Shown: in pieces, positions 26,919 to 35,458 of the stretch
Position numbering within the stretch: position 1 is the first letter of the stretch
Layout of the letters: every line of letters starts with the position of its first letter
From: Fischerella muscicola SAG 1427-1 = PCC 73103
Lineage (GTDB): Bacteria > Cyanobacteriota > Cyanobacteriia > Cyanobacteriales > Nostocaceae
Assembly: GCF_000317245.1 (NCBI RefSeq)
Contig: NZ_AJLJ01000182.1
Location: forward strand, 38,987 to 102,986
Length of the DNA stretch: 64,000 bases
Direction: 5' to 3'
Position numbers and translations under genes: made by a program
Notes under the pieces: generated by a model
The model's input: the letters and a program-made list of their open reading frames with translations, nothing else
Database searches by the model: none
Told to the model about the DNA's origin: nothing

Positions 26919-27429
26919 ATGACGAGAAGGTTGCTATTAATTTATTTTGCAACTTGGCTACCTGATCAACAATCAAATTCTGATGATGATTTATTGATTG
27001 AACTAGCTAAACTTGATTCGATATCTCATGATTTAACTTGAGTGTGATTGTTGTCTGTGGATTTGCAACTAGCCCAAACTCAAGTAATGGAAAAAATCAC
27101 AGAACTACTGCCAGATGGGATTATCTGCTGTGGCATGACTCAAAAGCAGACGCAATTAAGTGTGGAATCCAATGCCGATTTTGGTCAAACTGTATTGTCA
27201 ACAACATTGAATTTAAAGCAATTGGTGGTCAAGACAGGGAATTATGAGATTAGCCATGACTGCGGCCAATTTGTCTGTTGAAGGTCTAAATTATTCAGTA
27301 CTAGATGACCTGCGATAGTCCCAATTAAAAATTCCTTGCATATTTATCCAAGTTCCTATTTTGACTACAGAAACTTTGCCATCAATACTTGCTGATTTTT
27401 TATTAATTATTCACAGTGTGGCACTTTGA
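26919..27429 (+). pseudogene. Decayed pyroglutamyl-peptidase-like (C15) gene
   Basis: The + strand reads as one protein only when two stop codons (TGA at 27039 and 27045) and at least one frameshift near 27275 are ignored. The pieces are FATWLPDQQSNSDDDLLIEL, SVDLQLAQTQVMEKITELL, DGIICCGMTQ, EISHDCGQFVC, then (shifted) EGLNYSVLDDL, then IPCIFIQVPILTTETLPSIL and ADFLLIIH. These follow the order of cyanobacterial pyrrolidone-carboxylate-peptidase-like proteins, which remove N-terminal pyroglutamate, including the Cys of SHDCG. The gene is divergent from hisH and appears recently inactivated, since most of the sequence is still readable. Confidence 0.75.
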
Positions 27430-27472
27430 TAAAATCTTTTGCGTCTGTTTGTAGAAAAATTTATCTAAGTAT

Positions 27473-28843
27473 ATGTTGCCAATCTTACTAATTGTTCCTC
27501 TCGCTCAAACAACTCCTCTGCCACCATCAGTACCTGAAGAAGTAGTACAAACTCAACAAGTACGTCCTTTACCAGGAAAACTGGATAAAATACCAACCTT
27601 TAATAGCAATAGTCCAGAAAAGGTAATGACAGAAGGAATTCTTTTGTCTACCTTTCCTGATAAAGGGAAAAAAGTGCCAACCGCACATCTCGATTATCCC
27701 TTTAAGGGAAGATTTGATATTTTTGCCCATCATGTCGCTGAAGCACCTACCTCAAATGACTTGCGATCGCTTTATTTAGGAATCATCCTACATAACCCAG
27801 GTAAACAACCAGTAAAGATTAATGTGTTTCAAGGCGCAACTTATTTAAGTCAGCCAGATGCACCCTTTGTGGAATTACCATCTTTAACTCGAAATCTTTT
27901 AGGAAATGTTTTTGCTGGGCCAGGCGATCGCGTGATGAATGATGTCTTACGTGGACGTCGCCAAGATGTTTTCCCTCCCCAAATTGTGATTCCACCAGGG
28001 AAAAGTCACATGCTGTTGAATGCACCAATTCCAGTCAAAGGACTCACCCCACCTTTAAATGGTCGATCTGCTTTAATTCGTCTGCATAGTAACGGAACTG
28101 TCTACGCAGCTAGTTTGGCGATGTTTGCAAAAACTAATCCTGATGGTAGCGATCGCCCGCCTAATTTAGAAGAATGGGAAAATTTACTCAATAATGGTAA
28201 TTTATCCGGGCCGCGAGATAAAACTCCTACTCCTCTAGAAAAAACCGACAAACTCATAGTTTATGGACGTGTCGCTGGTGTAGCAAACGGTTCTTTTTGG
28301 CGGGCTTTTATTACAGATGGCACTAAATCCAAATATCTAACTATTCCTCAGCCTGGTCAAGCTTATTCTTATGCATTAAGTACTGTCCCTGGTGGAACTT
28401 TAGGAACCAATCAAATTCAAAGTGCGCCTATGTTAGTACGCTATCCTGACACAGCCTATCTAGCTCATGGAAATTACGGCATACAATACAACCTGAAGTT
28501 CCCATTACATAACAACACCCAGACACCGCAAAAAGTAACTATATCTATGCAGACACCCCTCAAAGAAGACCAATTAGTCAAACCAGGGTTACGCTTTTTG
28601 AGTACACCAGCCCAACAAGTGTTTTTCCGTGGGACAGTCCGCTTAGGCTATAAAAATGATCAAGGTCAGCAGCAAACCCAGTTTGTACATTTGGTACAAA
28701 AGCGCGGTCAATCTGGAGAACCCTTAGTAGTATTAAATATGAAACCGGGCGACAAAAGATTAGTACAAGTAGATTTTCTCTATCCACCAGACGCAACACC
28801 ACCACAGGTATTAACGATTGAGACTTTCAAGAATAATCCCTAA
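27473..28843 (+). CDS. DUF3370-domain protein
   Basis: The 456-residue protein is of a type found almost only in cyanobacteria, function unknown. A short hydrophobic N-terminus (MLPILLIVPLA) may be part of a signal peptide. The rest is beta-rich, with YLGIILHNPGKQPVKINVFQG, FAGPGDRVMNDVLRG, PPQIVIPPGKSHMLLNAPIP and YGRVAGVANGSFWRAFITDG. No enzymatic motif was seen. It ends at a strong hairpin and lies just after the C15 pseudogene. Confidence 0.8.
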   Translation: MLPILLIVPLAQTTPLPPSVPEEVVQTQQVRPLPGKLDKIPTFNSNSPEKVMTEGILLSTFPDKGKKVPTAHLDYPFKGRFDIFAHHVAEAPTSNDLRSLYLGIILHNPGKQPVKINVFQGATYLSQPDAPFVELPSLTRNLLGNVFAGPGDRVMNDVLRGRRQDVFPPQIVIPPGKSHMLLNAPIPVKGLTPPLNGRSALIRLHSNGTVYAASLAMFAKTNPDGSDRPPNLEEWENLLNNGNLSGPRDKTPTPLEKTDKLIVYGRVAGVANGSFWRAFITDGTKSKYLTIPQPGQAYSYALSTVPGGTLGTNQIQSAPMLVRYPDTAYLAHGNYGIQYNLKFPLHNNTQTPQKVTISMQTPLKEDQLVKPGLRFLSTPAQQVFFRGTVRLGYKNDQGQQQTQFVHLVQKRGQSGEPLVVLNMKPGDKRLVQVDFLYPPDATPPQVLTIETFKNNP

Positions 28844-28853
28844 ATAATACAAA

Positions 28854-28877
28854 ACCCCCAGTTGTTCATCTGGGGGT
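28854..28877. terminator. Hairpin between convergent genes
   Basis: ACCCCCAG and CTGGGGGT form a perfect 8-bp stem with an 8-nt loop, 11 bases after the DUF3370 stop. There is no long T tract on either side. It probably ends transcription from both directions. Confidence 0.65.
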
Positions 28878-28932
28878 AACTAAAAACTCTCAAATCAACT
28901 AAATTTTTGGGGAAGAAACCCAATATCTGCCA

Positions 28933-29163
28933 TTAATTCGGTAATGTGTTGCTGACATAGGCATCCATCCCATATGCAGGGGTGCGATCGCTATAGTCTG
29001 TATCCTTACCAGTAATGGACTTAGCCAATTTCTCAAAAGATTCAGAACGCCAGTTACGTTCGTGGATAGGTTTTCTTTGTTCTCCCAAGAAATAAGCCAT
29101 AGAACCCAGTAAGGAAGCTGCTACCCAACCAACAACGAATAATCCAATCAAGATACTAATCAT
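28933..29163 (-). CDS. Small single-helix membrane protein, possibly Psb35-related
   Basis: The 76 residues contain one N-terminal membrane helix (about 3-26, MISILIGLFVVGWVAASLLG). A conserved-looking polar part follows: FLGEQRKPIHERNWRSESFE, then TDYSDRTPAYGMDAY. I recall similar proteins being named photosystem II Psb35-related in cyanobacterial annotations, but I cannot check this. The real-gene call rests on the clear ATG, the helix and the family memory. Confidence 0.65.
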   Translation of the reverse strand: MISILIGLFVVGWVAASLLGSMAYFLGEQRKPIHERNWRSESFEKLAKSITGKDTDYSDRTPAYGMDAYVSNTLPN

Positions 29164-29299
29164 AGTTTTTAGCTTTTTGTTTAACTTTTATGTTTTTATG
29201 TAAATAAATGTAACAGAATCTCAACAAACAGGTCATGGTGTGAATACCGAAAAAAAGATCGGGTATTCCACACTCAAGCATCCTGGGTCTTGAAGTAGG

Positions 29300-29638
29300 C
29301 TAGCTGGCTACAATGCGATCGCCATGACTAGGAGATTGGGAAATCACCAAAAACTCCAAATTTTGCTGTGATTCGTTAAATATTTGATGAGGAACATTAG
29401 GCAAAATTTCCACACCTTCATGTTGATGCAAAACTTGCCGCTTTCCTGCTATTTCTATAGTTGCTTCACCCGATAAAACAAAGAAAAACTGCCGTGCTTT
29501 CTGATGATAGTGCTTAACTTCCGCACTTCCTGAAGGCATAAGTTCTTAAGTTACACTTAACTCGGTTTGCTTAACTAAATGCCAACCATGACAGTTATTG
29601 CCCCATATATAATGTTCGGCAGTATCTTTATTAATCAT
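29300..29638 (-). pseudogene. Cupin-domain gene interrupted by one nonsense codon
   Basis: Read from the ATG at 29638, the frame gives MINKDTAEHYIWGNNCHGWH, then LVKQTELSVT, a TAA at 29546-29548, then ELMPSGSAEVKHYHQKARQF. The small cupin barrel follows (FFVLSGEATIEI, EGVEILPNVPHQIFN). Related cupins continue through this point (typically with Gln, CAA), so a single C-to-T change explains the stop. An internal ATG (29537-29539) could still give a 79-residue protein with the metal ligands HYH and H of PHQ. The start overlaps the toxin stop by 8 bases. Confidence 0.75.
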
Positions 29639-30110
29639 TCGCTGTATTTTCTTTTTCTTCTTGAGAATCTTCTTTTTGACACTCAGCTAGCAACTCATCA
29701 ATACTTTCGGGTAACTCTCCATTCGTTACTTTTTTAGAAAAAACTTGATAACAATCCTTCTTATCCCCTTCCTTGCGTGGAAATCCTAACCAAAGAATAA
29801 TAATAATTTTGTGTTCTTTAAATGCTCTAAAGAACAATCGATATCTTTCAGGTAGTCCCATCTTTTTGAGACGACCATATTTTTGTAAAGGTTTTTGTAA
29901 AACAAAGTAGGAAGCAAAAGGATCTTGAGGTATTTTTTCTTTGATACCAACATCTAATGCTTTTAATAACTTGACATCTGGATGTTTAATAAATTCTTCT
30001 TTAGTTAATTTATTTTTTAAAACACGAACTCGATTAGACAATTCTACCCATTGCTCATGAAACAATGGGTAAAAAAACATTATCCATCCATTACAAGTGA
30101 ATGAACTCAT
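29631..30110 (-). CDS. YhaV-type toxin of a type II toxin-antitoxin system
   Basis: YhaV toxins are RelE-like ribonucleases that block translation. The 159 residues show the family order: FYPLFHEQWVELSNRV, a variable helical region, IPQDPFASYFVLQKPL, the core PERYRLFFRAFKEHKIIIIL, and CYQVFSKKVTNGELPESIDELL. The tail after about 140 is acidic and low in complexity. The gene begins inside the antitoxin stop codon (TAATG, one base shared), the usual coupling in such pairs. An ATG ten codons in is an alternative start. Confidence 0.8.
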   Translation of the reverse strand: MSSFTCNGWIMFFYPLFHEQWVELSNRVRVLKNKLTKEEFIKHPDVKLLKALDVGIKEKIPQDPFASYFVLQKPLQKYGRLKKMGLPERYRLFFRAFKEHKIIIILWLGFPRKEGDKKDCYQVFSKKVTNGELPESIDELLAECQKEDSQEEKENTAND

Positions 30111-30430
30111 TAATCTAACTCTACATCAGCTAGTAAATTATCCATTTCATCACTCATTTCTTGTGTATAAGGAATAAGCTTTGAGGGATTTTTGATTGCA
30201 TCTTTCATTAGGAAGTCAAGAAATAGACTCAACATCAGTGATTCTGTTTCATCTGCATTATCCATCTCTTCCGTATCTAATCTGACTAGAAATGTATTTT
30301 CAGATAATACTTCGATATAACCAGAAGCATTAACTAAATTAGGGTAATCTTTAGAAAAGGCACGGGGTAGACGAAATCCGTCTTGAGTACCTATCTTGGC
30401 ATGAGCTATGGGATAAATTTTGTCAGTCAT
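30110..30430 (-). CDS. Antitoxin paired with the YhaV-type toxin
   Basis: From the ATG at 30430 the product has 106 residues. It begins MTDKIYPIAHAKIGTQDGFR and continues LPRAFSKDYPNLVNASGYIEV, which resembles an AbrB/SpoVT-like swapped-hairpin DNA-binding domain. An acidic C-terminal half (EEMDNADETES, MSDEMDNLLADVELD) would cover the toxin. Position upstream of, and overlap with, the toxin support the call. An in-frame start 15 codons upstream would add an Asn-rich stretch and is less likely. Autoregulation of the pair is expected but no operator was identified. Confidence 0.7.
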   Translation of the reverse strand: MTDKIYPIAHAKIGTQDGFRLPRAFSKDYPNLVNASGYIEVLSENTFLVRLDTEEMDNADETESLMLSLFLDFLMKDAIKNPSKLIPYTQEMSDEMDNLLADVELD

Positions 30431-30484
30431 ATTCAGTAATTTTAAATTATTATAATTATTATTATAATCTAACAAATTCTATAT

Positions 30485-30509
30485 AAAAAAGACAGGCATC
30501 TTGCCTGTC
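30485..30509 (-). terminator. Intrinsic terminator of petC-petA
   Basis: On the minus strand, GACAGGCAAGATGCCTGTC (stem GACAGGC/GCCTGTC, loop AAGAT) is followed directly by TTTTTT. It lies 25 bp after the petA stop. Confidence 0.92.
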
Positions 30510-30534
30510 CTCACTTGATAATTCCAATCAAAAT

Positions 30535-31536
30535 TTAGAAATTCATTTCAGCCGCTTGGACTTTCTCAACTTGTTTCTTCTTCAGAACTAGCATAACTTG
30601 AGCAAGCATTACCAAGCAGATAAATGCAATCATCCACTTCACTCTGTTGGGATCTTGCAGTACGATTTCTGTATCGTCTTGACCAAAGCCACCGACGTTG
30701 GGATTATTAGTCAAAGCGTCTCCACTGTTGAGTGTCTGTCCTTCAGAGACGATCAACTCAGGGCCAGCAGGAATTGTATCGACAACTGTTTCGCCAGAAT
30801 CAGTTTGGATGCTGACTTGATATTTGGCGCTACCATACTCATCTTCTTCTTTGGCAATTTTGGTAATTGTGCCAGCAGCAGAAGCTGTGTAAACATTATT
30901 GTTGCTCTTTTCACCTGTTGGGTAAACTTGTCCGCGTCCCCGGTTAGCACCTAAGTGAACTGAATATTTGCCGAAGTGAATATTCTTGTCGTTGGCCGGA
31001 TCAGGGGAAAGAACTGGGAAGACAATTTCTTGGTACTGTTCGCCAGGGATGGGACCGACAAGAAGCACGTTGTCCTGACCGTCTTTATAAGGCTGGAAGT
31101 AAACATCGCCTACTTCTTCTTTCAATTCTTCAGGAATGCGATCTTCAGGAGCAATCTTGAAGCCTTCTGGTAGCATTAACACAGCGCCGACGTTCAAACC
31201 AACTTTGGAGCCGTCTGCGCCTACTTGCTGGACGCTGGTGTTGTAAGGAATTTTTACTACCGCTTTAAATACTGTGTCAGGTAGAACTGATTGGGGAATT
31301 TCCACTTCCGCAGGCTTTTGCGCTAGGTGGCAGTTAGCACAAACAATTCTTCCTGTCGGTTCGCGGGGTGTTTCTGGATAGGTTTGCTGCGCCCAGAATG
31401 GATAGGCGGCGGCAGATTGGGGAAGAACCAGATCGCTGGTGAAGAAGAATGTCACGCAGGCGATCGCAATGAGCAATGTTTTGGTAATTACTCTAGCACC
31501 GCAAGTTAGTCTCGCGCTTTTCAAGGCTTTTCTCAT
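30535..31536 (-). CDS. petA: Cytochrome f
   Basis: Cytochrome f is the c-type subunit of the b6f complex that passes electrons to plastocyanin or cytochrome c6 in the thylakoid lumen. The 333-residue precursor has a signal peptide (about 1-44, ending SAAA before the axial tyrosine of [10 protein letters not shown]). It also has the haem site [11 protein letters not shown], a large beta domain, and a C-terminal anchor (about 296-316) followed by [11 protein letters not shown] on the stromal side. It is second in petC-petA and has a clear terminator. Confidence 0.98.
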   Translation of the reverse strand: MRKALKSARLTCGARVITKTLLIAIACVTFFFTSDLVLPQSAAAYPFWAQQTYPETPREPTGRIVCANCHLAQKPAEVEIPQSVLPDTVFKAVVKIPYNTSVQQVGADGSKVGLNVGAVLMLPEGFKIAPEDRIPEELKEEVGDVYFQPYKDGQDNVLLVGPIPGEQYQEIVFPVLSPDPANDKNIHFGKYSVHLGANRGRGQVYPTGEKSNNNVYTASAAGTITKIAKEEDEYGSAKYQVSIQTDSGETVVDTIPAGPELIVSEGQTLNSGDALTNNPNVGGFGQDDTEIVLQDPNRVKWMIAFICLVMLAQVMLVLKKKQVEKVQAAEMNF

Positions 31537-31565
31537 CTCTTAAGGACTAGTTTCTCTGAATAAAT

Positions 31566-31636
31566 ATGTCATTGGTTATTAGACGCGATCAATTGCGTCT
31601 GTACAATAGTCATTGGTCATTGGTCATTGGTCATTA
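31566..31636. repeat. Repeats in the petC-petA spacer
   Basis: The 151-bp spacer between petC and petA contains a copy of the palindrome AGACGCGATCAATTGCGTCTGTAC (31581-31604). Tandem TCATTGG heptamers follow (31608-31636). Both lie inside a presumed dicistronic transcript. Confidence 0.8.
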
Positions 31637-31687
31637 TCTAATGACAAATCACAAAGGACAAATGACAAAGAACAAATCACAAGACTT

Positions 31688-32227
31688 TTACGCCCACCAA
31701 GGTTCTTCGCCTGTACGGAAGTCGGTTTCTGTCCAAGGGGTGAGGACGATTTTATCGTCTTGTGTGGAAGCGTGAGACAAAGCCAAAGAAAGTGGTGCAG
31801 GCCCACGAACTACTTTACCGGTTGCATCATATTGAGATCCGTGACAAGGACACTTGAACTTGTTTTCAGCAGCGTTCCAAGGTACAACACAACCCAAGTG
31901 GGTGCAAACAGCATTAATTCCGTAATCGGTGATCGCCTCTTTGTTTTCTACCACAATATATGTGGGGTCGCCCTTTAATCCCTGAACCAGAACGCGATCG
32001 CCCGCATTATGGCTGTCTAAAAACTTGCTAATACTGACATCGTTACCCAATTCATCTTTGGCTGTTGTACCACCGCCAGCGCCACCACTAGCAGGTGGGA
32101 TGAAATACTTGACAACGGGAAACAATACCCCTGCGGCAACTCCTGTGACAGTTCCGAAAGTCAGAAGATTCATGAACTGACGACGCCCCATATCGGGTAC
32201 GTCCATTGATTCGGAAAATTGAGCCAT
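31688..32227 (-). CDS. petC: Rieske iron-sulfur protein of the cytochrome b6f complex
   Basis: PetC carries the 2Fe-2S cluster that takes electrons from plastoquinol. The 179 residues have a Tat-like N-terminus ([14 protein letters not shown]) with one membrane helix (about 20-42). A Gly-rich hinge ([12 protein letters not shown]) and the cluster-binding motifs CTHLGC and CPCHGS (about 107-112 and 125-130) follow. It is the first gene of petC-petA. Confidence 0.98.
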   Translation of the reverse strand: MAQFSESMDVPDMGRRQFMNLLTFGTVTGVAAGVLFPVVKYFIPPASGGAGGGTTAKDELGNDVSISKFLDSHNAGDRVLVQGLKGDPTYIVVENKEAITDYGINAVCTHLGCVVPWNAAENKFKCPCHGSQYDATGKVVRGPAPLSLALSHASTQDDKIVLTPWTETDFRTGEEPWWA

Positions 32228-32453
32228 AATCTACGCGTTCTAGGTGTATTTTGTAAACAAATTTGACTTGAGTTCTAATTATCCAGAAACTCATGTCTAT
32301 TTTTTGATGCCCATGCCCACAAAGACGCTAGTTTTCTTGTCAAGATATTTCTAGCATCTTGTTTTGTAGCATTACATTTCTTTATATTCTTATCATACTT
32401 GAGTAACTGAACTTAACATCATAACTAAATGTAAAATATAATTGAGAATAACC

Positions 32454-32762
32454 ATGACAGGACAACAATTACGTCAACTGCTGCTAGAAAAGTGGGGGCG
32501 CTCTTATGATGTTCAACTGCGCCGCACTCAAGGCAAAATATTTTTGCAAGTAATGTGGAAATATTTAGAACAAGCTTCATTTCCCCTCAGTGAAGCTGAG
32601 TACCAAGAGCATTTGGAAAGTATTGCTAGCTATCTAAATTACTTAGGTGGCACAACACAGGTACAAGAATTTATTCAAGAAACACGAGAACGTCCACGAC
32701 TCGGTAAAGCTGTTAGTATCCCTCTAGATTTAGGAGAAAGGTCAACGGAATGGTTAATATAA
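32454..32762 (+). CDS. DUF3067-domain protein
   Basis: The 102-residue soluble protein belongs to a family conserved in cyanobacteria and plastids; I recall no established function. It begins MTGQQLRQLLLEKWGRSYD and contains RRTQGKIFLQVMWKYLEQ and the C-terminal RPRLGKAVSIPLDLG. The ATG at 32454 is preferred to an in-frame TTG 12 bases upstream. It is divergent from petC, so the spacer holds both promoters. Confidence 0.82.
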   Translation: MTGQQLRQLLLEKWGRSYDVQLRRTQGKIFLQVMWKYLEQASFPLSEAEYQEHLESIASYLNYLGGTTQVQEFIQETRERPRLGKAVSIPLDLGERSTEWLI

Positions 32763-33125
32763 TTTTTTATGATTCTATAAGTGAGAAACAGTAACTTCTA
32801 CTAATAATTATTTGTTTATTTTTGTTTTTCGGCAGTGCTTGACACTTTTAAGTAAGTCCGCACAAATAAAGTTAACTATTTGGGGTCGTCATTTGTCAAA
32901 ATTCATTTATCATTGCTAGAGACGCGAGGAACATCGCGTCTGTACTTTTTAGGCATGTTTAGTTTTCGTAACATAATTATGTTTATTCTCGCCGACTTAC
33001 TTATTAGTGCAATATAAAGTTAATAATTAATTACTGATAAGTGACTAGAATTAACAATTCTAATTTTATTATTCACTACTCACAAAACTAATACGAATTA
33101 AATTTGATTCGTGCCAAATTTAATT
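32763..33125. other. Spacer with one dispersed palindrome
   Basis: This AT-rich spacer of 363 bp has no gene. It holds an inverted copy of the GACGCGA palindrome (GAGACGCGAGGAACATCGCG, ending GTCTGTAC, 32919-32944). Confidence 0.55.
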
Positions 33126-33590
33126 ATGAAAAAAGACGACTTATCCTTACCAGTCGGTTGTATTCTCCGCCAAGCAACTCCAGCTGATATCTGGTCAATT
33201 CGGTGGTTGGTGCTATCAGCAAAACTTGATCCAACACAATTACTATGGCAACAATTCTGGGTGATTGAATGTGAGCAAGAGGTTGTAGCTTGTGGACAAC
33301 TACGTAATTTTTCTGGCGCCCAAGAACTTGGTAGTCTAGTAGTCAAGCAAAACTGGCGCGATCACAACTTGGGGAGTATTTTGACTCAGCATTTAATCCA
33401 AACTGCTACTCAACCGCTATATTTGGAGTGCTTAGGTCAACGCCTAGCAAATTTTTATCATAATTTTGGTTTTGTACCTATCGCTTTTGAAGATTTACCG
33501 CGATCGCTGCAACGCAAGTTTAAATTATCTGAGTTAGGAAGAAAGCTAGGTATTGTACCTGTAGTCTTGATGCATTATCAAGATAGCTAA
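33126..33590 (+). CDS. GNAT-family N-acetyltransferase
   Basis: The 154 residues follow the GNAT fold. The N-terminal strand and helix are LRQATPADIWSIRWLVLSAK, then come FWVIECEQEVVACGQLRNF, a core strand LGSLVVKQNWRDHNLGSIL with the acetyl-CoA loop (WRDHNLG), and the late motif YLECLGQRLANFYHNFGFV. The substrate is unknown. The ATG at 33126 is chosen over an upstream GTG (33111). Confidence 0.8.
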   Translation: MKKDDLSLPVGCILRQATPADIWSIRWLVLSAKLDPTQLLWQQFWVIECEQEVVACGQLRNFSGAQELGSLVVKQNWRDHNLGSILTQHLIQTATQPLYLECLGQRLANFYHNFGFVPIAFEDLPRSLQRKFKLSELGRKLGIVPVVLMHYQDS

Positions 33591-33812
33591 CTATAATGTC
33601 CCCCCAATTTCAAAAATCTGTTGAGCAGTCAAATTCAATTCTGGGAATGTTGGTGATACAATGCGCTCATCACCTCGAAATAAATTAATTTGGTATTCAC
33701 CTTCAACCAAAGCATAAACAGAGATAGTTGGTTGCTTAGGGTTGCCAATAAACCGTCTACCCCCAAAAGCGCCTACACCCTTTTTTCTAAAAGCCAAAAA
33801 CCTGGCTTGCAT
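33591..33812 (-). pseudogene. C-terminal fragment of a Uma2 (DUF820) family nuclease-like gene
   Basis: The last 50 codons read RRFIGNPKQPTISVYALVEG, EYQINLFRGDERIVS, PTFPELNLTAQQIF, which is the typical end of cyanobacterial Uma2-family proteins (PD-(D/E)XK fold, often plasmid- or transposon-linked). The catalytic core is absent and the first 20 codons do not fit the family. It is most likely a remnant. Its stop lies next to the stop of the GNAT gene. Confidence 0.55.
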
Positions 33813-33903
33813 GTTCCCCTCATCCTTAATTCTGCCAAAATAAAAGTATTGGGTGGACTGGCTGGTGTGTCAACAATTGTCCCAATACCAAAATAGAAAA
33901 TTC

Positions 33904-34443
33904 ATGAGAAAGCGCCCTAAAAGCCAATTTTTGTTTTGCGATCGCTGGTTTGATCGACACTGGATAGTCCGCAATATGGAAGCTTTCCAAGATTTAATTG
34001 TGGTGATCTTATGTTTGAGCTTGTTTGGCGTCATGCTGATGCAACTATGGTCGATATTTATGGCCATCAGCCAACAATTAGACTATAAACTCGTGACTGC
34101 CAAAATCTTATTCATCTTAATTTTGGTGGAATTATTTCGATTGCTGATGATTTACTTACAAGAACACAGCATTGCTGTAGGTGTCGCAGTTGAAGTCACA
34201 ATTGTATCAGTACTGCGAGAAGTAGTTGTGCATGGAGCCTTGGAAATTTCTTGGATTCAAGGAGCCTCAATTTGTGCCTTATTATTAATTCTTGGTGCAT
34301 TGCTAATTGTGTGTGCCAAAACACCCCATATGGATTGCATTAGTGCTAATACAAAATCTTGCCCGATTGTATATATAGAGAGTAATCAACTACAAAAAGA
34401 GCAAGAATTTGAACGATCCGCATCAATGCAAAAAAGGAGATAG
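33904..34443 (+). CDS. PsiE-family membrane protein
   Basis: PsiE was named for phosphate-starvation induction in E. coli; its function is not established. The 179 residues have four predicted membrane helices (about 24-55, 65-85, 95-115 and 125-150). They show the family pattern LDYKLVTAKILFILILVELF, RLLMIYLQEHSI and EVTIVSVLREVVVHG. The ATG at 33904 is preferred because the codons upstream overlap the decayed region. The tail of 30 residues is polar and variable. Confidence 0.8.
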   Translation: MRKRPKSQFLFCDRWFDRHWIVRNMEAFQDLIVVILCLSLFGVMLMQLWSIFMAISQQLDYKLVTAKILFILILVELFRLLMIYLQEHSIAVGVAVEVTIVSVLREVVVHGALEISWIQGASICALLLILGALLIVCAKTPHMDCISANTKSCPIVYIESNQLQKEQEFERSASMQKRR

Positions 34444-34809
34444 AGAGGACACAGAGACACGGAGACACGGTGATGCGGTGATACGGTGATACGGTGACAA
34501 GGGGGAGTATTTTTGATAGATTCACCGCGTCACTGCCTAGGGTGTTGACTTTCGGCGTTTTGAGGGAATTTACCGGAAAATTATTCATGCTACTTTCTAC
34601 TTGTGGGAAAGCGGCTGGAACAGTCGCTTTCCCACCAAAAGAGGCGACACATATTTTGCATGAAGTCTTACGGGCTAAAGGGTTCAAAGTAAACACCCTA
34701 GTCACTGCCTCCCTCACTCCCCACATCTTCTTATACCCTTCTGGACAGATGAACACCTCTTTGAAGGCTTGTAGAAGTAAGTATAGAAAGCCTAAAGGAG
34801 GGTGAATCA
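34444..34809. other. Repeat-rich spacer
   Basis: The left end has tandem near-copies of ATACGGTG and CACGGAGA (34450-34500). A copy of a dispersed repeat with CACATATTTTGCATGAA and AACACCCTAGT lies at 34648-34702. A 103-codon open frame spans both but consists of repeat sequence and is not called a gene. Confidence 0.5.
34648..34702 (+). repeat. Dispersed repeat, copy 1 (CATATTTTGCATGAA type)
   Basis: It shares CACATATTTTGCATGAA and, 33-34 bases later, AACACCCTAGT with 53884-53939. The middle is diverged but of equal length. Confidence 0.65.
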
Positions 34810-35052
34810 ATGACTCAAACTAGAGAAAGACAAGCTCAAAATCCGATTAGCGATCTAGAATACGACTTTTTGACTGTGTTGCACAATAAAGGCGCAGCGA
34901 TTAAAGCTTACGATACCTATATCCAAGATGCACAACAAGCTGGCTCTCAGCCTTGTGCAGAGTTGTTCCAAAAATTGCGTCAATCTGATATTGAGCAAGC
35001 ACAAGAGATCCGCCACCATCTTCAGGAAGTAATGCAAAAAGGTAAGATGTAG
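34810..35052 (+). CDS. Small conserved helical protein of unknown function
   Basis: The 80-residue acidic, all-helical protein (DLEYDFLTVLHNKGAAIKAY, ELFQKLRQSDIEQAQEIRHH) starts at an ATG preceded by a strong AGGAGGG (34797-34803). No membrane segment or metal motif was recognised, although the helix pattern with spaced His/Glu recalls small ferritin-like proteins; this is only a resemblance. Good ribosome binding and clean coding suggest a real gene. Confidence 0.65.
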   Translation: MTQTRERQAQNPISDLEYDFLTVLHNKGAAIKAYDTYIQDAQQAGSQPCAELFQKLRQSDIEQAQEIRHHLQEVMQKGKM

Positions 35053-35108
35053 GCTTGGTAGTACAAGGCGATCGCTTCTTAATTTGTAGAGGAAAAAGGG
35101 AGCGATCG

Positions 35109-35388
35109 CTATTTGCTTTGATTACCTGCTGCTTGTTGGACTTGCTCTACAGTTAAATCTAGAGCCTGGGCTATTTGTTCCACACTTAACCCTAAAGCCA
35201 ACAAGTGAGGTACAGCTTCTAACTTACCTTGCTGCTTACCTTCTTCCAAGCCTTCTTCCAAGCCTTCCTGTCTGGCTTCTTGAACTTGAAGAGAGTTTTC
35301 TGCTGCTGCACCCAACTCATCTAAATAAATAGGCTGAACTTGTAAACTATTAAGCAGCGATCGATAGTGTATGATTTGTGAGAATTGC
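35109..35388 (-). pseudogene. C-terminal fragment of an Rpn-family (PD-(D/E)XK) nuclease/transposase gene
   Basis: The frame reads IIHYRSLLNSLQVQPIYLDE, then LGAAAENSLQVQEARQEGLE, EGLEEGKQQGKLEAVPHLLA, LGLSVEQIAQALDLTVEQVQ, QAAGNQSK. This is the tail of the Rpn/PD-(D/E)XK transposase-like proteins abundant in cyanobacteria. The nuclease domain is missing: the frame ends upstream at about 35388, right beside the palindrome at 35396-35428. An inserted palindrome or deletion probably removed the 5' part. Confidence 0.7.
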
Positions 35389-35395
35389 AGAGCTT

Positions 35396-35428
35396 AGATC
35401 CCCGACTTTTTAGAAAAGTCGGGGATCT
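35396..35428. repeat. Perfect-stem palindromic repeat, copy 1 (GATCCCCGACTTTT)
   Basis: GATCCCCGACTTTT and AAAAGTCGGGGATC flank a short loop. An almost identical palindrome lies at 63326-63358. It is a dispersed hairpin element that could also act as a terminator. Confidence 0.9.
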
Positions 35429-35458
35429 TGTTCCTCACGAATGATTTAAGGATTCTAG

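Noticed and set aside
34494..34805. 103-codon frame before the small helical protein gene
   Set aside because: Built from tandem and dispersed repeats; the ribosome binding site nearby belongs to the gene at 34810.
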